Assembly (NCBI GenBank): GCA_944332185.1
Contig: CALVJJ010000001.1
Coordinates: 64,422 to 128,421 of the forward strand
Reading direction: 5' to 3'
Length of the DNA: 64,000 nucleotides
From: an uncultured Clostridia bacterium
GTDB lineage: Bacteria > Bacillota > Clostridia > Christensenellales > UBA1242
The notes under the pieces: generated by a model
Database searches by the model: none
What the model was told of the DNA's origin: nothing
The model's input: the letters and a program-made list of their open reading frames with translations, nothing else
Part shown: positions 1-11,271 of the stretch, piece by piece
How positions within the stretch are numbered: position 1 is the first letter of the stretch
Layout of the letters: the number at the start of each line of letters is the position of its first letter
Position numbers and translations under genes: made by a program

Positions 1-660
1 TTCTATTTTTTCTTGTAGCACTTTTTCTTCAGTAGATTGTAATATATTAGATTGTGAATTATCTAAAGAAGTCTTTTCTCTTTGATCAGTTTTTGCATCA
101 GAAGAATTTTCTTTTTGATCAGATTTTACATCTTTTTTTATGCAAGATATTCCATAAGCCCATGCTCCTGCTATGCCAGTTAAAGCAAAAGATAGATAAC
201 AGAAAATTTGGAAAATGTTTTTTATGACAATAAATATAAATTCTGAACCACTCAATTTTGCAATTTGACTAGCAGTATTTTGTAAATTTGAATTAGAAGC
301 ATCATTGACTAAAGATAAATATTTTGCATTCCAACTAAAGTCTATAATTTGATAAATAAAATAAGACACAGCAATACAAAGTGCAAAAATTAGTGTCATA
401 ATAAAAATATGGATACAATTTTCTTCTTTAAAAATAGCCACTAATAATGATACACATATCACATAATAAATAGCTAAAAATTCTACATTGACTATCACTG
501 CCGAATATAACATACCCACATAATAATTATTTTCATACGAGTATTCCAATAATGAATATGATTGAGCTGCTCTTAAAACAGTAAATAATAACATACAAGT
601 CAACACACAAAAAGTTATCACTGTGAATACTTTTAAACTTATTTTTAGTTTTTTTGACAT
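1..660 (-). CDS. Membrane protein of unknown function, 3' end cut by the window
   Basis: The reading frame is open from an ATG at 660 to base 1 (220 codons, no stop), so the gene continues beyond the window. A GGAGGGG ribosome binding site lies a few bases before the ATG. The product has about four hydrophobic segments (near residues 8-28, 48-72, 80-102 and 140-165), then a hydrophilic tail from about residue 170 rich in Lys, Asp, Ser and Gln that runs off the edge. I do not recognise the family. It lies downstream of rpoC on the same strand but is separated from it by a strong terminator, so it is probably its own unit. Identity as a real gene is well supported by frame and ribosome binding site; function is unknown. 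Confidence 0.75.
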   Translation of the reverse strand, partial: MSKKLKISLKVFTVITFCVLTCMLLFTVLRAAQSYSLLEYSYENNYYVGMLYSAVIVNVEFLAIYYVICVSLLVAIFKEENCIHIFIMTLIFALCIAVSYFIYQIIDFSWNAKYLSLVNDASNSNLQNTASQIAKLSGSEFIFIVIKNIFQIFCYLSFALTGIAGAWAYGISCIKKDVKSDQKENSSDAKTDQREKTSLDNSQSNILQSTEEKVLQEKIE

Positions 661-761
661 AATCCCCTCCATTTTTCATATTATATAAAAGAATATTTCT
701 ACTGTCAATAAATACATCATAAAACTTTTCTACTATACTGATAAAAGAATTGTTACTTACA

Positions 762-797
762 AAAAAAGTGAATCGTTTGATTCACTTTTTCTTTTTT
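762..797 (-). terminator. Rho-independent terminator after rpoC
   Basis: The arms AAAAAGTGAATC and GATTCACTTTTT form a perfect stem with loop GTTT. On the minus strand a T-run follows immediately. It starts four bases after the rpoC stop codon, so it ends the rpoBC transcript. Confidence 0.9.
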
Positions 798-800
798 ACT

Positions 801-3800
801 TTATGCTTCTTGAGAATCCGCAAAGAATTGTGCCACACTATCATCTAGTGTAGATTGTTGTTCTGTTGCACTTCCCTCTTCTACATATTGTGTAGTTTTT
901 AACGTTTTGAATCCTGTACCTGCAGGAATTAGTTTTCCAACAATTACATTTTCTTTTAATCCGCTTAACGTATCTACTTTACCTTTTAAGGCAGCATCTG
1001 TGAGTACTCTTGTAGTTTCCTGGAAAGATGCAGCGCTTAAGAAACTTTCACTACGCAATGCAGCTTTCGTAATACCTAGTACTTGACGAGAAACGGTTGC
1101 AGGAATTCCACCCATAGCTAAGACTTTTTCATTTTCTTGCTCATAAGTATGCACATCTACAATTTCTCCAATAGGAAGACTGGTATCTCCACTATCTTCA
1201 ATTTTCACATGACGAAGCATTTGTCTAATGATAATTTCAATATGTTTTGGATTTAGATGCACACCTTGGGAAGAATAGGTAGAAAGAACTTCGGTAAGCA
1301 AATATTCTTGTACTGCTTTTACCCCACGAGTAATGAGTAAATCTTGTGGATAGATACTACCATCAGTCAAGACACTACCAGCTTCAATCACATCACCCGT
1401 AGCTACTTTTAGATTCATTCCAGATGGGATCATATATTTTCCATCACCGTCAGCATTCTTCACGGTCACTTCATAATACTTACCACCATCTTTGGTTTGG
1501 TTCACAATTTCTTTGACTGTTACTTTACCAGCTACTTCACTAATATAAGCCACACCTTTTGGTCGTCTTGCTTCAAAAATTTCAGCAACACGTGGCAAAC
1601 CTTGTGTAATATCGGCAGCATTGGCAATACCACCAGTATGGAAAGTTCTCATGGTCAACTGTGTACCTGGTTCACCAATAGATTGAGCAGCAATAATACC
1701 AACTGATTCTCCAATTGGAATAATATCATTATTAGCCATGTTACGACCATAACATTTTTGACAAATACCATGTTTACATTTGCATGTAAGAATGGTACGA
1801 ATCTCTACACTGGTGATACCAGCATCTTCGATTTCTTTTGCCATTTCTTTTGTAATCATCGTATTAGCTGGAACAATAACTTTCTTTGTTTTTGGATTGA
1901 TCACTTCCCCAACGGTAAAACGACCAACAATTCTTTGACTTAAAGATGCTACCAATGTTTGATCTCTGTAGATAGCAGATACATAAGCACCTTTTACCTT
2001 TTCTCCATTGCTAGCAAAGCAATCTTCTTCACTAATCACAACATCTTGAGCAACATCAACCAATCTTCTTGTCAAATAACCAGAGTCAGCAGTCTTCAAT
2101 ACCTTATCGGCAAGACCTTTACGAGCACCACGAGAAGAAATAAAGTATTCTAGTGGTGTCAAACCTTCACGGAAGTTACTCTTAACTGGAATATCGATCT
2201 TACGACCAGACGTTGTACCCATGATACCACGCATACCACAAAGTTGTTTGATTTGGTCCGTGCTACCACGAGCCCCTGAGTCAGCCATCATACGAATTGG
2301 ATTTTCTACAGACATGTTGTTGATAACAATATCTTGTAATCTGCTTGTAGCTTCATTCCACAATTCTATATTTCGGTCTATTTTTTCTTTTTCTGTGATC
2401 ATTCCACGATGGTAGAATTTTTCATTTTGTGCAACTTTTGCTTCTACTTCAGCAAGCAAATCTTTCTTTTCTGCCGGAATTAACATATCAAATACGTTAA
2501 TGGTAATCGCACCGATAGTAGAGTACTTGTATCCACATGCTTTAATATTATCTAGCATTTTAACAGTTTCTGTAGCACCATATCTATCAAAACAACGAGT
2601 AATAATATCACCCATTTGTTTCTTTCCTACAATAAAATTGATTTCAAATTTGTTGACATTTTCACGTTTTGTTCTATCTACAAATCCAAGATTTTGAGGA
2701 ATATTATGGTTGAAAATAATTTTACCAACAGTGGTGTTGATTCTATCTGTGACAAGTTCTCCGTTAAACATTGCACTACGTTTTAATTGAATCTTACTTT
2801 GCAAAGTCACAATACCGTTAAAATAAGCCATCAATGCTTCATCTTCATCAATAAAGCATTTACCTTCTCCTTTTACTCCTTCTTTTTCATACGTTAAGTA
2901 GTAAGATCCCAAGATCATATCTTGTGTAGGAGATAGAATAGGTTTTCCATCAGCTGGTTTTAATACGTTGTTAGATGCCAGCATCAATACTCTAGCTTCT
3001 GCTTGTGCTTCTAGAGATAGTGGTACGTGCACTGACATTTGGTCACCATCGAAGTCAGCATTGAATCCACCACAAACAAGAGGGTGTAATTTAATGGCTT
3101 TTCCTTCTACAAGCACTGGTTCAAAGGCTTGGATAGAAAGTCTGTGCAAAGATGGTGCACGGTTTAGTAGTACTGGGTGATTTTGAATTACTTCTTCTAG
3201 AATGTCCCATACTACTGGTTTTTTATAATCAATGGCTTTTTTAGCAGATTTAAAATTTAAACTAATATTTCGCTCAATCAGTTTTCTCATAATAAATGGC
3301 TTAAATAATTCTAGAGCCATTTCTTTTGGTAACCCACATTGATAAATTTTAAGTTCTGGTCCAACGACGATAACACTACGACCAGAGTAGTCAACACGTT
3401 TACCAAGTAAGTTTTGACGGAATCTACCTTGTTTTCCACGAAGACCAGCAGCAAGACTCTTTAATTCTCTTTGTTTTGGTCCTTGTACAGCCTTGGTACG
3501 TTTTCCATTATCAATAAGAGCATCTACTGCTTCTTGTAACATTCTTTTTTCGTTACGGATAATGACATCAGGAGCACCAATAGACATAAATTTTTTCAAA
3601 CGATTATTACGGTTAATGATTCTTCTATATAAGTCATTGATATCACTAGTAGCAAAACGACCACCATCTAGTTGAATCATTGGACGAATATCTGGTGGAA
3701 TGACTGGTAATACAGTCAAAACCATCCATTCTGGTCTATTACCAGCTTGAATCATTCCTTCTACCATTTCCAATTTTTGTGTTAGTTTTATTTTCTTTTG

Positions 3801-4403
3801 ACTTTTTGCTGTTTCTAGTTGTTTTAAAAGGCTTTCTTTTTCTTTTTCAAGATCAATTTCGGAAAGCAATTCTCTAACAGCTTCTCCACCCATACCAGCT
3901 CTAAAACTACCTTCACCGTATTTTTCAAGAGCTTCACGGTATTCAAAGTCATTCAAAATTTGTAATTTTTGAAGATCAGTTTTACCTGGATCAATGACAA
4001 CATAACTAACATAATACACAATTTTTTCTAATTGTTTTGAGTTTAGGCCTAGCAAAGTACCAATTCTAGATGGTATATTTTGCAAAAACCAAATATGTGT
4101 CACAGGAGTTGCAAGTGTAATGTGTCCCATTCTTTCTCTACGAACGATACTTTTGGTAACTTCTACACCACACTTATCACAAACAATCCCTTTATGACGC
4201 ACTCTTTTATATTTTCCACAGTGACATTCCCAGTTCTTTTTTGGCCCAAAAATACGTTCGCAAAGAAGACCATTTGGTTCTGGTTTGTGTGTACGATAAT
4301 TGATTGTTTCAGATTTGGTCACTTCCCCATGAGACCATTCTAGAATTTTTTCTGGGGAAGCAATGCTAATCTGTATTGAGGCTAAGTTATTTAATTCAAA
4401 CAT
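801..4403 (-). CDS. rpoC: DNA-directed RNA polymerase subunit beta'
   Basis: Largest subunit of RNA polymerase; it holds the catalytic magnesium. The catalytic motif NADFDGDQM starts at residue 448, placing the three aspartates at 450, 452 and 454. The N-terminal zinc site has Cys 60, 62, 75 and 78, and the second zinc site Cys 874, 876, 881 and 884. The trigger-loop/bridge region motif [19 protein letters not shown] is present. Length of about 1200 residues is normal for Firmicutes. I chose the ATG at 4403 because AGGAG lies eight bases before it; an in-frame GTG at 4412 touches that ribosome binding site and is less likely. The ribosome binding site overlaps the rpoB stop codon, so the two genes are tightly coupled. 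No break or insertion was seen. Confidence 0.98.
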   Translation of the reverse strand: MFELNNLASIQISIASPEKILEWSHGEVTKSETINYRTHKPEPNGLLCERIFGPKKNWECHCGKYKRVRHKGIVCDKCGVEVTKSIVRRERMGHITLATPVTHIWFLQNIPSRIGTLLGLNSKQLEKIVYYVSYVVIDPGKTDLQKLQILNDFEYREALEKYGEGSFRAGMGGEAVRELLSEIDLEKEKESLLKQLETAKSQKKIKLTQKLEMVEGMIQAGNRPEWMVLTVLPVIPPDIRPMIQLDGGRFATSDINDLYRRIINRNNRLKKFMSIGAPDVIIRNEKRMLQEAVDALIDNGKRTKAVQGPKQRELKSLAAGLRGKQGRFRQNLLGKRVDYSGRSVIVVGPELKIYQCGLPKEMALELFKPFIMRKLIERNISLNFKSAKKAIDYKKPVVWDILEEVIQNHPVLLNRAPSLHRLSIQAFEPVLVEGKAIKLHPLVCGGFNADFDGDQMSVHVPLSLEAQAEARVLMLASNNVLKPADGKPILSPTQDMILGSYYLTYEKEGVKGEGKCFIDEDEALMAYFNGIVTLQSKIQLKRSAMFNGELVTDRINTTVGKIIFNHNIPQNLGFVDRTKRENVNKFEINFIVGKKQMGDIITRCFDRYGATETVKMLDNIKACGYKYSTIGAITINVFDMLIPAEKKDLLAEVEAKVAQNEKFYHRGMITEKEKIDRNIELWNEATSRLQDIVINNMSVENPIRMMADSGARGSTDQIKQLCGMRGIMGTTSGRKIDIPVKSNFREGLTPLEYFISSRGARKGLADKVLKTADSGYLTRRLVDVAQDVVISEEDCFASNGEKVKGAYVSAIYRDQTLVASLSQRIVGRFTVGEVINPKTKKVIVPANTMITKEMAKEIEDAGITSVEIRTILTCKCKHGICQKCYGRNMANNDIIPIGESVGIIAAQSIGEPGTQLTMRTFHTGGIANAADITQGLPRVAEIFEARRPKGVAYISEVAGKVTVKEIVNQTKDGGKYYEVTVKNADGDGKYMIPSGMNLKVATGDVIEAGSVLTDGSIYPQDLLITRGVKAVQEYLLTEVLSTYSSQGVHLNPKHIEIIIRQMLRHVKIEDSGDTSLPIGEIVDVHTYEQENEKVLAMGGIPATVSRQVLGITKAALRSESFLSAASFQETTRVLTDAALKGKVDTLSGLKENVIVGKLIPAGTGFKTLKTTQYVEEGSATEQQSTLDDSVAQFFADSQEA

Positions 4404-4414
4404 TATATGCACTC

Positions 4415-7400
4415 CTAATCTTCAATATCATCAAACAATGCAGATTCATCAAAAATTTGATCATATTCATCATCTGTATTTTCGATGTTTTCAGTTTGTT
4501 CCAAGTTATCAAACTCAATGTCAATATCTTGTGTTTCTTGTTTTGGTTTTGTGACTTCACTAAATGTAGCAACATCATCAGCTTGTAATTCTGTAAGTTC
4601 AAAGACTTTATTGTCTTGGTTACGAAGTTTTACATCAAGTCCAAGTCCTTGTAATTCTTTTAGTAATACTTTGAAGGCTTGTGGAACACCTGGTTCTGGG
4701 AATGGTGTACCATACACAACAGAATTGTATGTTGCATATCTACCTTCCACATCATCAGATTTCACGGTCAACATTTCTTGTAGCAATTTACTTGCACCAT
4801 AAGCTTCTAGTGCCCATACTTCCATTTCCCCAAGTCTTTGACCACCAAACATAGATTTACCACCTAGTGGTTGTTGTGTGACGTAAGTTACTGGACCAGT
4901 AGATCTAGCATGCATCTTATCACTAACCATGTGTTCTAGTTTAATATAATACATATATCCAACCGTTACAGGATTTTCAAAAGGTTCCCCTGTTCTTCCA
5001 TCATATAGTTGGATCTTTCCGTTTGCTGGGAAATTGTTTTCAATCAAAAGTTGTTGAATATCAGATTCTTTGACTCCATCAAAAGCTGGAGTTGCGATCT
5101 TAATTCCTAGTGATTTTGCCACCAATCCCAAATGTGTTTCTAGTACTTGTCCGATATTCATACGAGATGGAATACCTAGTGGATTTAGGACAATATCTAC
5201 TGGTTGTCCATTAGCCATAAAAGGCATATCTTCTACTGGTAAAATACGAGAAACAATACCTTTGTTACCATGACGACCTGACATCTTGTCACCGACGCTA
5301 ATCTTACGTTTTTCAGCAATGGTGACTCTAACCATCATGTTGACACCAGTATCTAGTTCATCTTTATTCTTTCTAGAAAATACTTGAATATCTACGACTA
5401 CACCTTCTACTCCGTGAGGAACACGTAAAGAGGTATCTTTGACATCTCTTGCTTTTTCTCCAAAGATGACTCTAAGCAATCTTTCTTCAGGAGTTGGTTC
5501 TGTTTCACCTTTTGGTGTTACTTTCCCAACAAGAATGTCACCAGGTTTTACTTCAGCGCCTAGTCTAATGATACCACGTTCATCAAGATCTTTTAGGACA
5601 TCTTCCCCAAGATTTGGAATATCACGTGTAAACTCTTCATCTCCAAGTTTTGTTGTACGACATTCTACTTCACATTCTTTTAAGCAAATAGAAGTATATA
5701 TATCTTCTTTGACTAGTCTTTCACTAATCAAAATAGCATCTTCGTAGTTGTATCCTTCCCAGTTCATGTAAGCAATTAGCATATTTCTACCCAATGCCAA
5801 TTCCCCACCACTGGTACTGTATCCATCGATCAAACATTCACCTTTCTTGACTTTTTGACCAAGGGCAACAATAGGTTTTTGGTTAATACAGCTTTCTTGG
5901 TTGGTACGAGTGAATTTTGTTAATTCATGGTATTCTTGTGTACCATCATCATGCGTAATAGTAATGTGTCTTGCATCAACAGAAGTAACAACACCGTTTT
6001 CATCAGCGACAATGATAGAACCATTATCACGAGCAACCACACATTCCATACCTGTTGCCACAATAGGAGCTTCGGTACGAAGTAGTGGCACAGCTTGACG
6101 TTGCATGTTACAACCCATGAGCGCTCTAGCACCTTCCCCGTTTTCCAAGAAAGTAATCAAACTTGCAGGCACAGATACCAGTTGTTTTGGACTAACATCC
6201 ATATAATCTACTTTTGATTTGTGTACAGATACGATGGTATCTTGGTATCTACAAGCAATATAATCATTCACAAATGAACCATCTTCGTTAAGTGGTTCTA
6301 CAGCTTGTGCAATGTAGCAGTTTTCATCTTCATCAGCCATGAGGTAAACAACATCATTGGTGACGATACCTTTTTCTTTATCAATGATTCTATATGGAGC
6401 TTCAATAAATCCATATTCATTGATACGTGCGTACGTAGCAAGAGCATTGATCAGACCAATACTGCTACCTTCTGGTGTTTCAACAACACAAATACGACCA
6501 TAATGAGAATAGTGAATATCACGAACTTCATCAGTTGCTCTATCCTTTTTAATACCACCAGGGCCCACAGCAGACAATCTACGTTTTTGAGCAAGTCCAG
6601 ACAAAGGATTCATTTGATCCATCAGTTGACTTAATTGGTGATTAGCAAGGAAGTCTCTAAACGCACGATTGATAGGTCTAGCATTGATAACTTGGCTAGG
6701 TGTAATGTCTACCAAATCATGTGCTTGTAGACTTTCTTTGACAGCTGTAGAAAGTTTTAACATACCACTGTGGAATGCTTCTTGTAGTAATTCTCCACAA
6801 GCTCTAACACGGCGGTTAGCCAAATGGTCGATGACATCAATACTTCCCACACCCACATTAAGATCAAGGAAGTAACTTACAGTCGCAAGCATATCATCAA
6901 TGGTAAGTGTAGATCCGATCAAATCTTCTACACTAGAACGAATAGCTTCGATTTTTTCATCTTTTGTTTTGTTATCTTTCAAAAGTTCTTCTAAAACTGG
7001 ATAGTACACAAGAGCATCAATACCCAATTCTTTTTCATTGCATTTGATCACTTCGCTAAGTTTTACACGGTTGTTACCATACATTTTATGACGTTTGCCA
7101 TCAACTAAAACCCAAACTTCATTGATTCCTGCATTTTGAACTTTCCAAGCAGTCTCTTTTGTAAAGACATCACCAGCTTTGACAAGCACTTCTTTTTTGA
7201 CAGTGATGTCATCAGCACTGGTAAGTCCAACAAGACGATTGCCAAGACTTAATTTTTTATCTATTTTAAAACAGCCAACTTTACCAAGGTTGTAATATTG
7301 TGTACTAAAGAATTGTGAGAAAATGAATTGTTTTGTAGCTTCGACACTAGGGATTTCACTTGGTCTCGTTTTCTTACTAAGTTCGATCAAAGCTTCTGCT

Positions 7401-8101
7401 TGAGTATCAATACCATCTTTTTCAAGTGTAGCTTTCATCATTTCATTGTTTCCAAATATATCCAACAATTTTTCATTGGTAAACCCGAAACATTTTAAGA
7501 AAACACCAAGACCAATCTTGCCACCCTTGTCTAGAGCAACACGCATATAATTTGGTTCTTTTTCTCTTTGTTCAATTTCCAACCAACTACCACGAGTAGG
7601 CATCAACGTGCAGTTGTAAATTTTACGGCCTGTCTTATCAATATTATAAGAATAATATGCACTAGGGCTACGAACAATTTGGCTCACAATGACTCTTTCA
7701 ATACCATTAAAGATGAAGGTAGCCTCATCGGTCATGAAAGGAACATCTCCTAAGAAAATTTCTTGTTCAATCGCTTCACCTGTTTCACGAATGACCAATC
7801 TCACTTTTACTTTTAAAGCGACACTATAATGTCCGCCTTTACGTTTGGTTTCCTCTTTTGATAATTTTGGACGTGGTTCTAATTGATAATCAAGAAAATA
7901 AATATCAGCTTTGCCACTATAATCACTAATTGGTGAGAATTCTTTGAGTACTTCGCCAATTCCAGACTCAATGAATTTTTTATAACTATTTTTTTGGACT
8001 TCTAGCAAATATGGAACTTCGATGACTTCTTTTGCCTTAGAAAAAGTATAACGAACATTATTGCCATATTTCACTTTTTTGATATTCTTTGTGTTTAGCA
8101 T
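4415..8101 (-). CDS. rpoB: DNA-directed RNA polymerase subunit beta
   Basis: Second-largest RNA polymerase subunit, 1228 residues, cotranscribed with rpoC. Diagnostic stretches are present: the rifampicin pocket [35 protein letters not shown] and, near the C-terminus, [20 protein letters not shown]. The start is set by GGAGAAGG before the ATG. Two things are unusual. The residue matching E. coli His526 is Gln (residue 505), and residues just after the pocket ([24 protein letters not shown]) differ from the nearly invariant bacterial sequence. The C-terminus ends in an acidic tail of about 45 residues. The gene has its own promoter; rplJ and rplL, the usual upstream neighbours, are not next to it. 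Confidence 0.98.
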   Translation of the reverse strand: MLNTKNIKKVKYGNNVRYTFSKAKEVIEVPYLLEVQKNSYKKFIESGIGEVLKEFSPISDYSGKADIYFLDYQLEPRPKLSKEETKRKGGHYSVALKVKVRLVIRETGEAIEQEIFLGDVPFMTDEATFIFNGIERVIVSQIVRSPSAYYSYNIDKTGRKIYNCTLMPTRGSWLEIEQREKEPNYMRVALDKGGKIGLGVFLKCFGFTNEKLLDIFGNNEMMKATLEKDGIDTQAEALIELSKKTRPSEIPSVEATKQFIFSQFFSTQYYNLGKVGCFKIDKKLSLGNRLVGLTSADDITVKKEVLVKAGDVFTKETAWKVQNAGINEVWVLVDGKRHKMYGNNRVKLSEVIKCNEKELGIDALVYYPVLEELLKDNKTKDEKIEAIRSSVEDLIGSTLTIDDMLATVSYFLDLNVGVGSIDVIDHLANRRVRACGELLQEAFHSGMLKLSTAVKESLQAHDLVDITPSQVINARPINRAFRDFLANHQLSQLMDQMNPLSGLAQKRRLSAVGPGGIKKDRATDEVRDIHYSHYGRICVVETPEGSSIGLINALATYARINEYGFIEAPYRIIDKEKGIVTNDVVYLMADEDENCYIAQAVEPLNEDGSFVNDYIACRYQDTIVSVHKSKVDYMDVSPKQLVSVPASLITFLENGEGARALMGCNMQRQAVPLLRTEAPIVATGMECVVARDNGSIIVADENGVVTSVDARHITITHDDGTQEYHELTKFTRTNQESCINQKPIVALGQKVKKGECLIDGYSTSGGELALGRNMLIAYMNWEGYNYEDAILISERLVKEDIYTSICLKECEVECRTTKLGDEEFTRDIPNLGEDVLKDLDERGIIRLGAEVKPGDILVGKVTPKGETEPTPEERLLRVIFGEKARDVKDTSLRVPHGVEGVVVDIQVFSRKNKDELDTGVNMMVRVTIAEKRKISVGDKMSGRHGNKGIVSRILPVEDMPFMANGQPVDIVLNPLGIPSRMNIGQVLETHLGLVAKSLGIKIATPAFDGVKESDIQQLLIENNFPANGKIQLYDGRTGEPFENPVTVGYMYYIKLEHMVSDKMHARSTGPVTYVTQQPLGGKSMFGGQRLGEMEVWALEAYGASKLLQEMLTVKSDDVEGRYATYNSVVYGTPFPEPGVPQAFKVLLKELQGLGLDVKLRNQDNKVFELTELQADDVATFSEVTKPKQETQDIDIEFDNLEQTENIENTDDEYDQIFDESALFDDIED

Positions 8102-8156
8102 CTTAAAAGACCTTCTCCTTCAAACCTTTTCTTTCTATTCAGTTGTGTATAATAGC

Positions 8157-8199
8157 AAAAGAAAAACCCTAAAAAAAGCCATTTTTTTAGTTTTTCTCC
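8157..8199 (-). promoter_or_regulatory. Hairpin and possible short leader ORF in the rpoB 5' leader
   Basis: Between the rpoB promoter and start codon the minus strand can fold AGAAAAAC-TAAAAAAA against TTTTTTTA-GG-GTTTTTCT around a TGGC loop, followed by a T-rich stretch. The loop contains an ATG that opens a 15-codon frame, rich in Phe and Leu codons, with AGGAG 13 bases upstream. This could be an attenuator or leader peptide controlling rpoBC. The stem is almost all A-T, so it may also be only base composition. Weak support. Confidence 0.3.
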
Positions 8200-8250
8200 T
8201 TTCACTTATATAATTTTAGTGGTTTTTCCACACACTACTATGCATAAACG

Positions 8251-8279
8251 ATTTTACCATAAGGAGTCAAATTAGTCAA
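8251..8279 (-). promoter_or_regulatory. Vegetative-type promoter for rpoBC
   Basis: On the minus strand TTGACT (8279-8274) is followed after exactly 17 bases by TAAAAT (8256-8251). This predicts a leader of about 140 bases before the rpoB ATG and explains how rpoBC is transcribed without the ribosomal protein genes upstream. Confidence 0.7.
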
Positions 8280-8412
8280 CATATATTTTACAAAAAAAAT
8301 AAATTTTTTTCGTGCTTTTTTTACAATCAAATTTTTTATTTTTTTAGTAGATCATAGACTATTTTTTAGGCAAAATATACAAAAATATTTTTTTATCATT
8401 TTTGACAAAAAA

Positions 8413-8441
8413 GAAAGAGAGAAAACTGCATTTTTTCTCTC
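8413..8441 (-). terminator. Probable terminator downstream of the gerA operon
   Basis: GAGAGAAAA (8417-8425) pairs with TTTTCTCTC (8433-8441). On the minus strand the stem is followed by TTTCTTTCTTTTTT. It lies 420 bases after the gerAC-like stop codon and before the rpoB promoter, so it would separate the two units. Confidence 0.55.
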
Positions 8442-8860
8442 CAAAGTCACAAAAACCATATTGTAAGGATCATTATGACTAACACACATGATTTACATCT
8501 TGATACCATTACACTACTTATACAATAGATATACTTTTATGCCACAAGCATGTTTGCCCAATAGATCTTCCTTTATACTTTTTTAAAAAATTGATTTTTC
8601 CTATCCTAGTTTTATCATCTCTATAACGTTGTATAATCTCCATGATATGTGTATCGATTATATTTTATCAATCTGCCTACTATATATTTCATCTAAAAAT
8701 TATGATATATATAACATTATAATAATAGACTAAAAGGACACACCGACAATCACAAATACTGGTTCATAGATAGCATGATAAGACTGTCGTAATGATATAG
8801 TGCCCTGATATTCCACGATCGCCCCATATTGCTTATGTTTTTTATGATATTATAACAATA
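8442..8860. other. Long 3' intergenic stretch after the germination operon; no gene seen
   Basis: There is no open frame with a ribosome binding site in these 419 bases. On the minus strand, directly after the germination operon, a 32-codon open stretch ends with a TAG at 8745-8743; it has no good start and no recognisable family, and could be the remnant of a longer gene or chance. The rest is AT-rich with no convincing RNA structure. Confidence 0.4.
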
Positions 8861-10159
8861 CTATATTTTTGTATCAATCGTAATATCTATTGTATATAGC
8901 ATACTATCTAGATAATTTTCTTCCCCTACTTTCTTAAGATATTCTTTCCATTCTTGAGGGTGATAGGCTTCAAAATATCGGTAACTTTCCAAATAATCTA
9001 TCTTACTACTTTTACCATTATTAAAAAGCGTGCTAGCAATAGCAAAAATATGTTCTTTGATTTTATCTTCTAGAATACTGTCCAAATAACTCGTCGTTGC
9101 CTGATAATCACTGAGTTCGTACTCACCCATAACAATAGAATCTAGCGAACACACATAGTGGCAATCTAGATGAAACACAGGTTTTCCATCTAAAAATTTT
9201 GCCTGATATTGTACTTGACTATTTGTAATTTTCATAGTCACTTTGGCATTTTGTAATTGATCTGTGGTGACATCATAAGCCATCAAAATACCTTTGCTTG
9301 TGGTTTTGGCAAGAATATTCATAGCATACGATTCTTCTTGTGACAATTCTTTTACCAATTTCCCTTGATAGAGTACTAAAGATTTTCCTTCGCTTTTAAT
9401 GGTTTTTTGATTTTGCTCCCCAGAAGAAGATTGTCCCTGACTAGATTGTTGATTAGAAGAACTACCACTAGACGAAGTACTATCTTCTTCGCTAGTTGAT
9501 GCATTAGTTGATCCTGTTGCAAAAGTAGGTTCTTTACTATCTTTCACATCAATAATAGGCATAATATAAGACGGATTTTGTGAAAATAATTTTTCATAAT
9601 AATAACTTAAGGTCGCTTGTGTGGTAAACATATAATCATCTAAATGAAAAATAATACTGCGTAATGACAAGTTGTAATCATTTTTTTCACTCGTTGTCAC
9701 TTGCAACAATTCTTTTGCCCCACTTGGACAACAAATTAAAAAAGCATTACTAATTAGATTACTAGACCTAACAAAATAATCTAAATACGGTGTAATCCCT
9801 TCTTCTAATAATGTTTTATCTATCACAATACTGTCACAGTGAGCAATCCCCACTTCTTTTCCAATAGCAAGACTAAGTCGTAACATACATTGTGAAACAT
9901 CTTCTCCTACCGCCGAATATAGTTGTAAAGTTTGATTTTCTGGTGTGGCACTACCAGAAGGAGCAATGGTAAGCACTGACACCTCTAGTTGTCCTTGTTC
10001 ATTTTTATCTATACCAAGTGTGGTCACCACAGCTACCTTTTCTGTTTGAGCCGGCGTAAACATCGCAAACGGTGTCGCAACACCAAACAGAATCAAAAAC
10101 ACATAAACTGTCATATTTTTATATTTTGATCTAATAATATTCCACCATTTTGCTTTCAT
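8861..10159 (-). CDS. Ger(x)C-type germinant receptor subunit C without lipobox
   Basis: Third gene of a germinant receptor operon. GerAC-type proteins sit on the outer face of the spore inner membrane with the A and B subunits. The family start, a hydrophobic segment followed by VAVVTTLGIDKNEQGQLEVSV, is clear, and the length of 432 residues is near the family norm of about 370-400. About residues 215-255 form a Ser/Gln/Gly-rich low-complexity linker between the two halves. Oddity: subunit C is normally a lipoprotein with a lipobox Cys just after the signal segment; here the segment (residues 17-36) is followed by TPAQTEKV with no cysteine, so it must be held by an uncleaved membrane helix. 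Its start overlaps the stop of the B subunit (TAATG). Confidence 0.85.
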   Translation of the reverse strand: MKAKWWNIIRSKYKNMTVYVFLILFGVATPFAMFTPAQTEKVAVVTTLGIDKNEQGQLEVSVLTIAPSGSATPENQTLQLYSAVGEDVSQCMLRLSLAIGKEVGIAHCDSIVIDKTLLEEGITPYLDYFVRSSNLISNAFLICCPSGAKELLQVTTSEKNDYNLSLRSIIFHLDDYMFTTQATLSYYYEKLFSQNPSYIMPIIDVKDSKEPTFATGSTNASTSEEDSTSSSGSSSNQQSSQGQSSSGEQNQKTIKSEGKSLVLYQGKLVKELSQEESYAMNILAKTTSKGILMAYDVTTDQLQNAKVTMKITNSQVQYQAKFLDGKPVFHLDCHYVCSLDSIVMGEYELSDYQATTSYLDSILEDKIKEHIFAIASTLFNNGKSSKIDYLESYRYFEAYHPQEWKEYLKKVGEENYLDSMLYTIDITIDTKI

Positions 10160-11271
10160 TATGATTGCTCCTTTTGAAAACGAACTGGTTTTTCCATCAT
10201 CTTTCTATTCACTCTAACACTTGCCAACCAAACAACAAAAGGCATAAGTGTTTGTACAGCCAGACAAATAGCGCAAAACCAAGTACTTGTAATGAGTTGA
10301 ATAAAAGCCTCTAGATCAAAATATAGAATGGCCATGACCACAAATAACACTCCTACAATGATAAGCGAAGACCAATATTTGTTGCAAGGGATCACTTCCT
10401 CAAAACAACTTTTAACCAGCACAAACATAATAGCCATGATCATCAAAATCACAAACACCCAGCAAATGACACTCACCCAATCCAATCTACCAATCGTCGA
10501 TGGGTATACAGCAGACAAAGGTAAATCACTAATAGCCAATCCTTGATTGATGGCAATTTTGCCAAAAACTCCATAAAATACAAAATAAAATACCCATACC
10601 AAAACCACAGCAGATAAAGCATAACCAATTAGTGTTCTTTTTAATGAAGCATCTATCTTGACACGACCGACAAACACCAGCAACAGAAAATAATCTCCAA
10701 TGATAAAATTCACAAAAAACAAACCTTTTAATAAGGATCCCCAATCATTTTCCATTAAAGGCAAAATATTAGTTACCTTCCATTTCATGATAGGAATCAG
10801 TAAAGTAAAAGCAAAAGAGATCAGTACCATAAAGAATAAGAATTCAATAGTTCTAGCCAGCACCCTTCTGCCTTTGATCATGACATAGAATAAAAACAGC
10901 AACAACGGAATCGTGAATGCCAGCCAGTGCATTTCTTCTACCAAATTGTCTACCAAATAGATATGAGCTTGTTTTACAATAAAAACACATTTGATCCCAA
11001 AGAATAAAAATAAGATAGTAAAAAAGAGAATATGAGCAACTTTACCCAATCCTACTTTAAGAATTTCTCCCATTGTCATATTCGGGTACTTTTCCATACA
11101 GTTTACATAAATCAACATAGTCAAAAAATCTAGCATGGTAAGGATCATAATTCCTATTTTTCCATCAGTACCACAATATTTTGTCACTAATGCTGGTATT
11201 ATTGTCAATTTCATACTAATAATACTCAAAAACAGCATTTTACCAAGTTGAGATGATGTGACTTCTTTCAT
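10159..11271 (-). CDS. GerAB-type germinant receptor subunit B (spore permease family)
   Basis: 370 residues with about ten membrane helices, of the amino acid-polyamine-organocation transporter superfamily branch that forms GerAB. The start region (SSQLGKMLFLSIISMKL) and the early conserved stretch around residues 60-75 (EKYPNMTMGEILKVGLG) fit the family, whose members bind the small-molecule germinant. The start codon overlaps the stop of subunit A (ATGA), and its own stop overlaps the start of subunit C, so all three are translationally coupled. Which germinant is sensed cannot be told from sequence. Confidence 0.88.
   Translation of the reverse strand: MKEVTSSQLGKMLFLSIISMKLTIIPALVTKYCGTDGKIGIMILTMLDFLTMLIYVNCMEKYPNMTMGEILKVGLGKVAHILFFTILFLFFGIKCVFIVKQAHIYLVDNLVEEMHWLAFTIPLLLFLFYVMIKGRRVLARTIEFLFFMVLISFAFTLLIPIMKWKVTNILPLMENDWGSLLKGLFFVNFIIGDYFLLLVFVGRVKIDASLKRTLIGYALSAVVLVWVFYFVFYGVFGKIAINQGLAISDLPLSAVYPSTIGRLDWVSVICWVFVILMIMAIMFVLVKSCFEEVIPCNKYWSSLIIVGVLFVVMAILYFDLEAFIQLITSTWFCAICLAVQTLMPFVVWLASVRVNRKMMEKPVRFQKEQS

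Noticed and set aside
8743-8840. Open stretch of about 32 codons on the minus strand after the gerAC-like gene
   Set aside because: No convincing start or ribosome binding site and no family pattern; noted only as a possible remnant.
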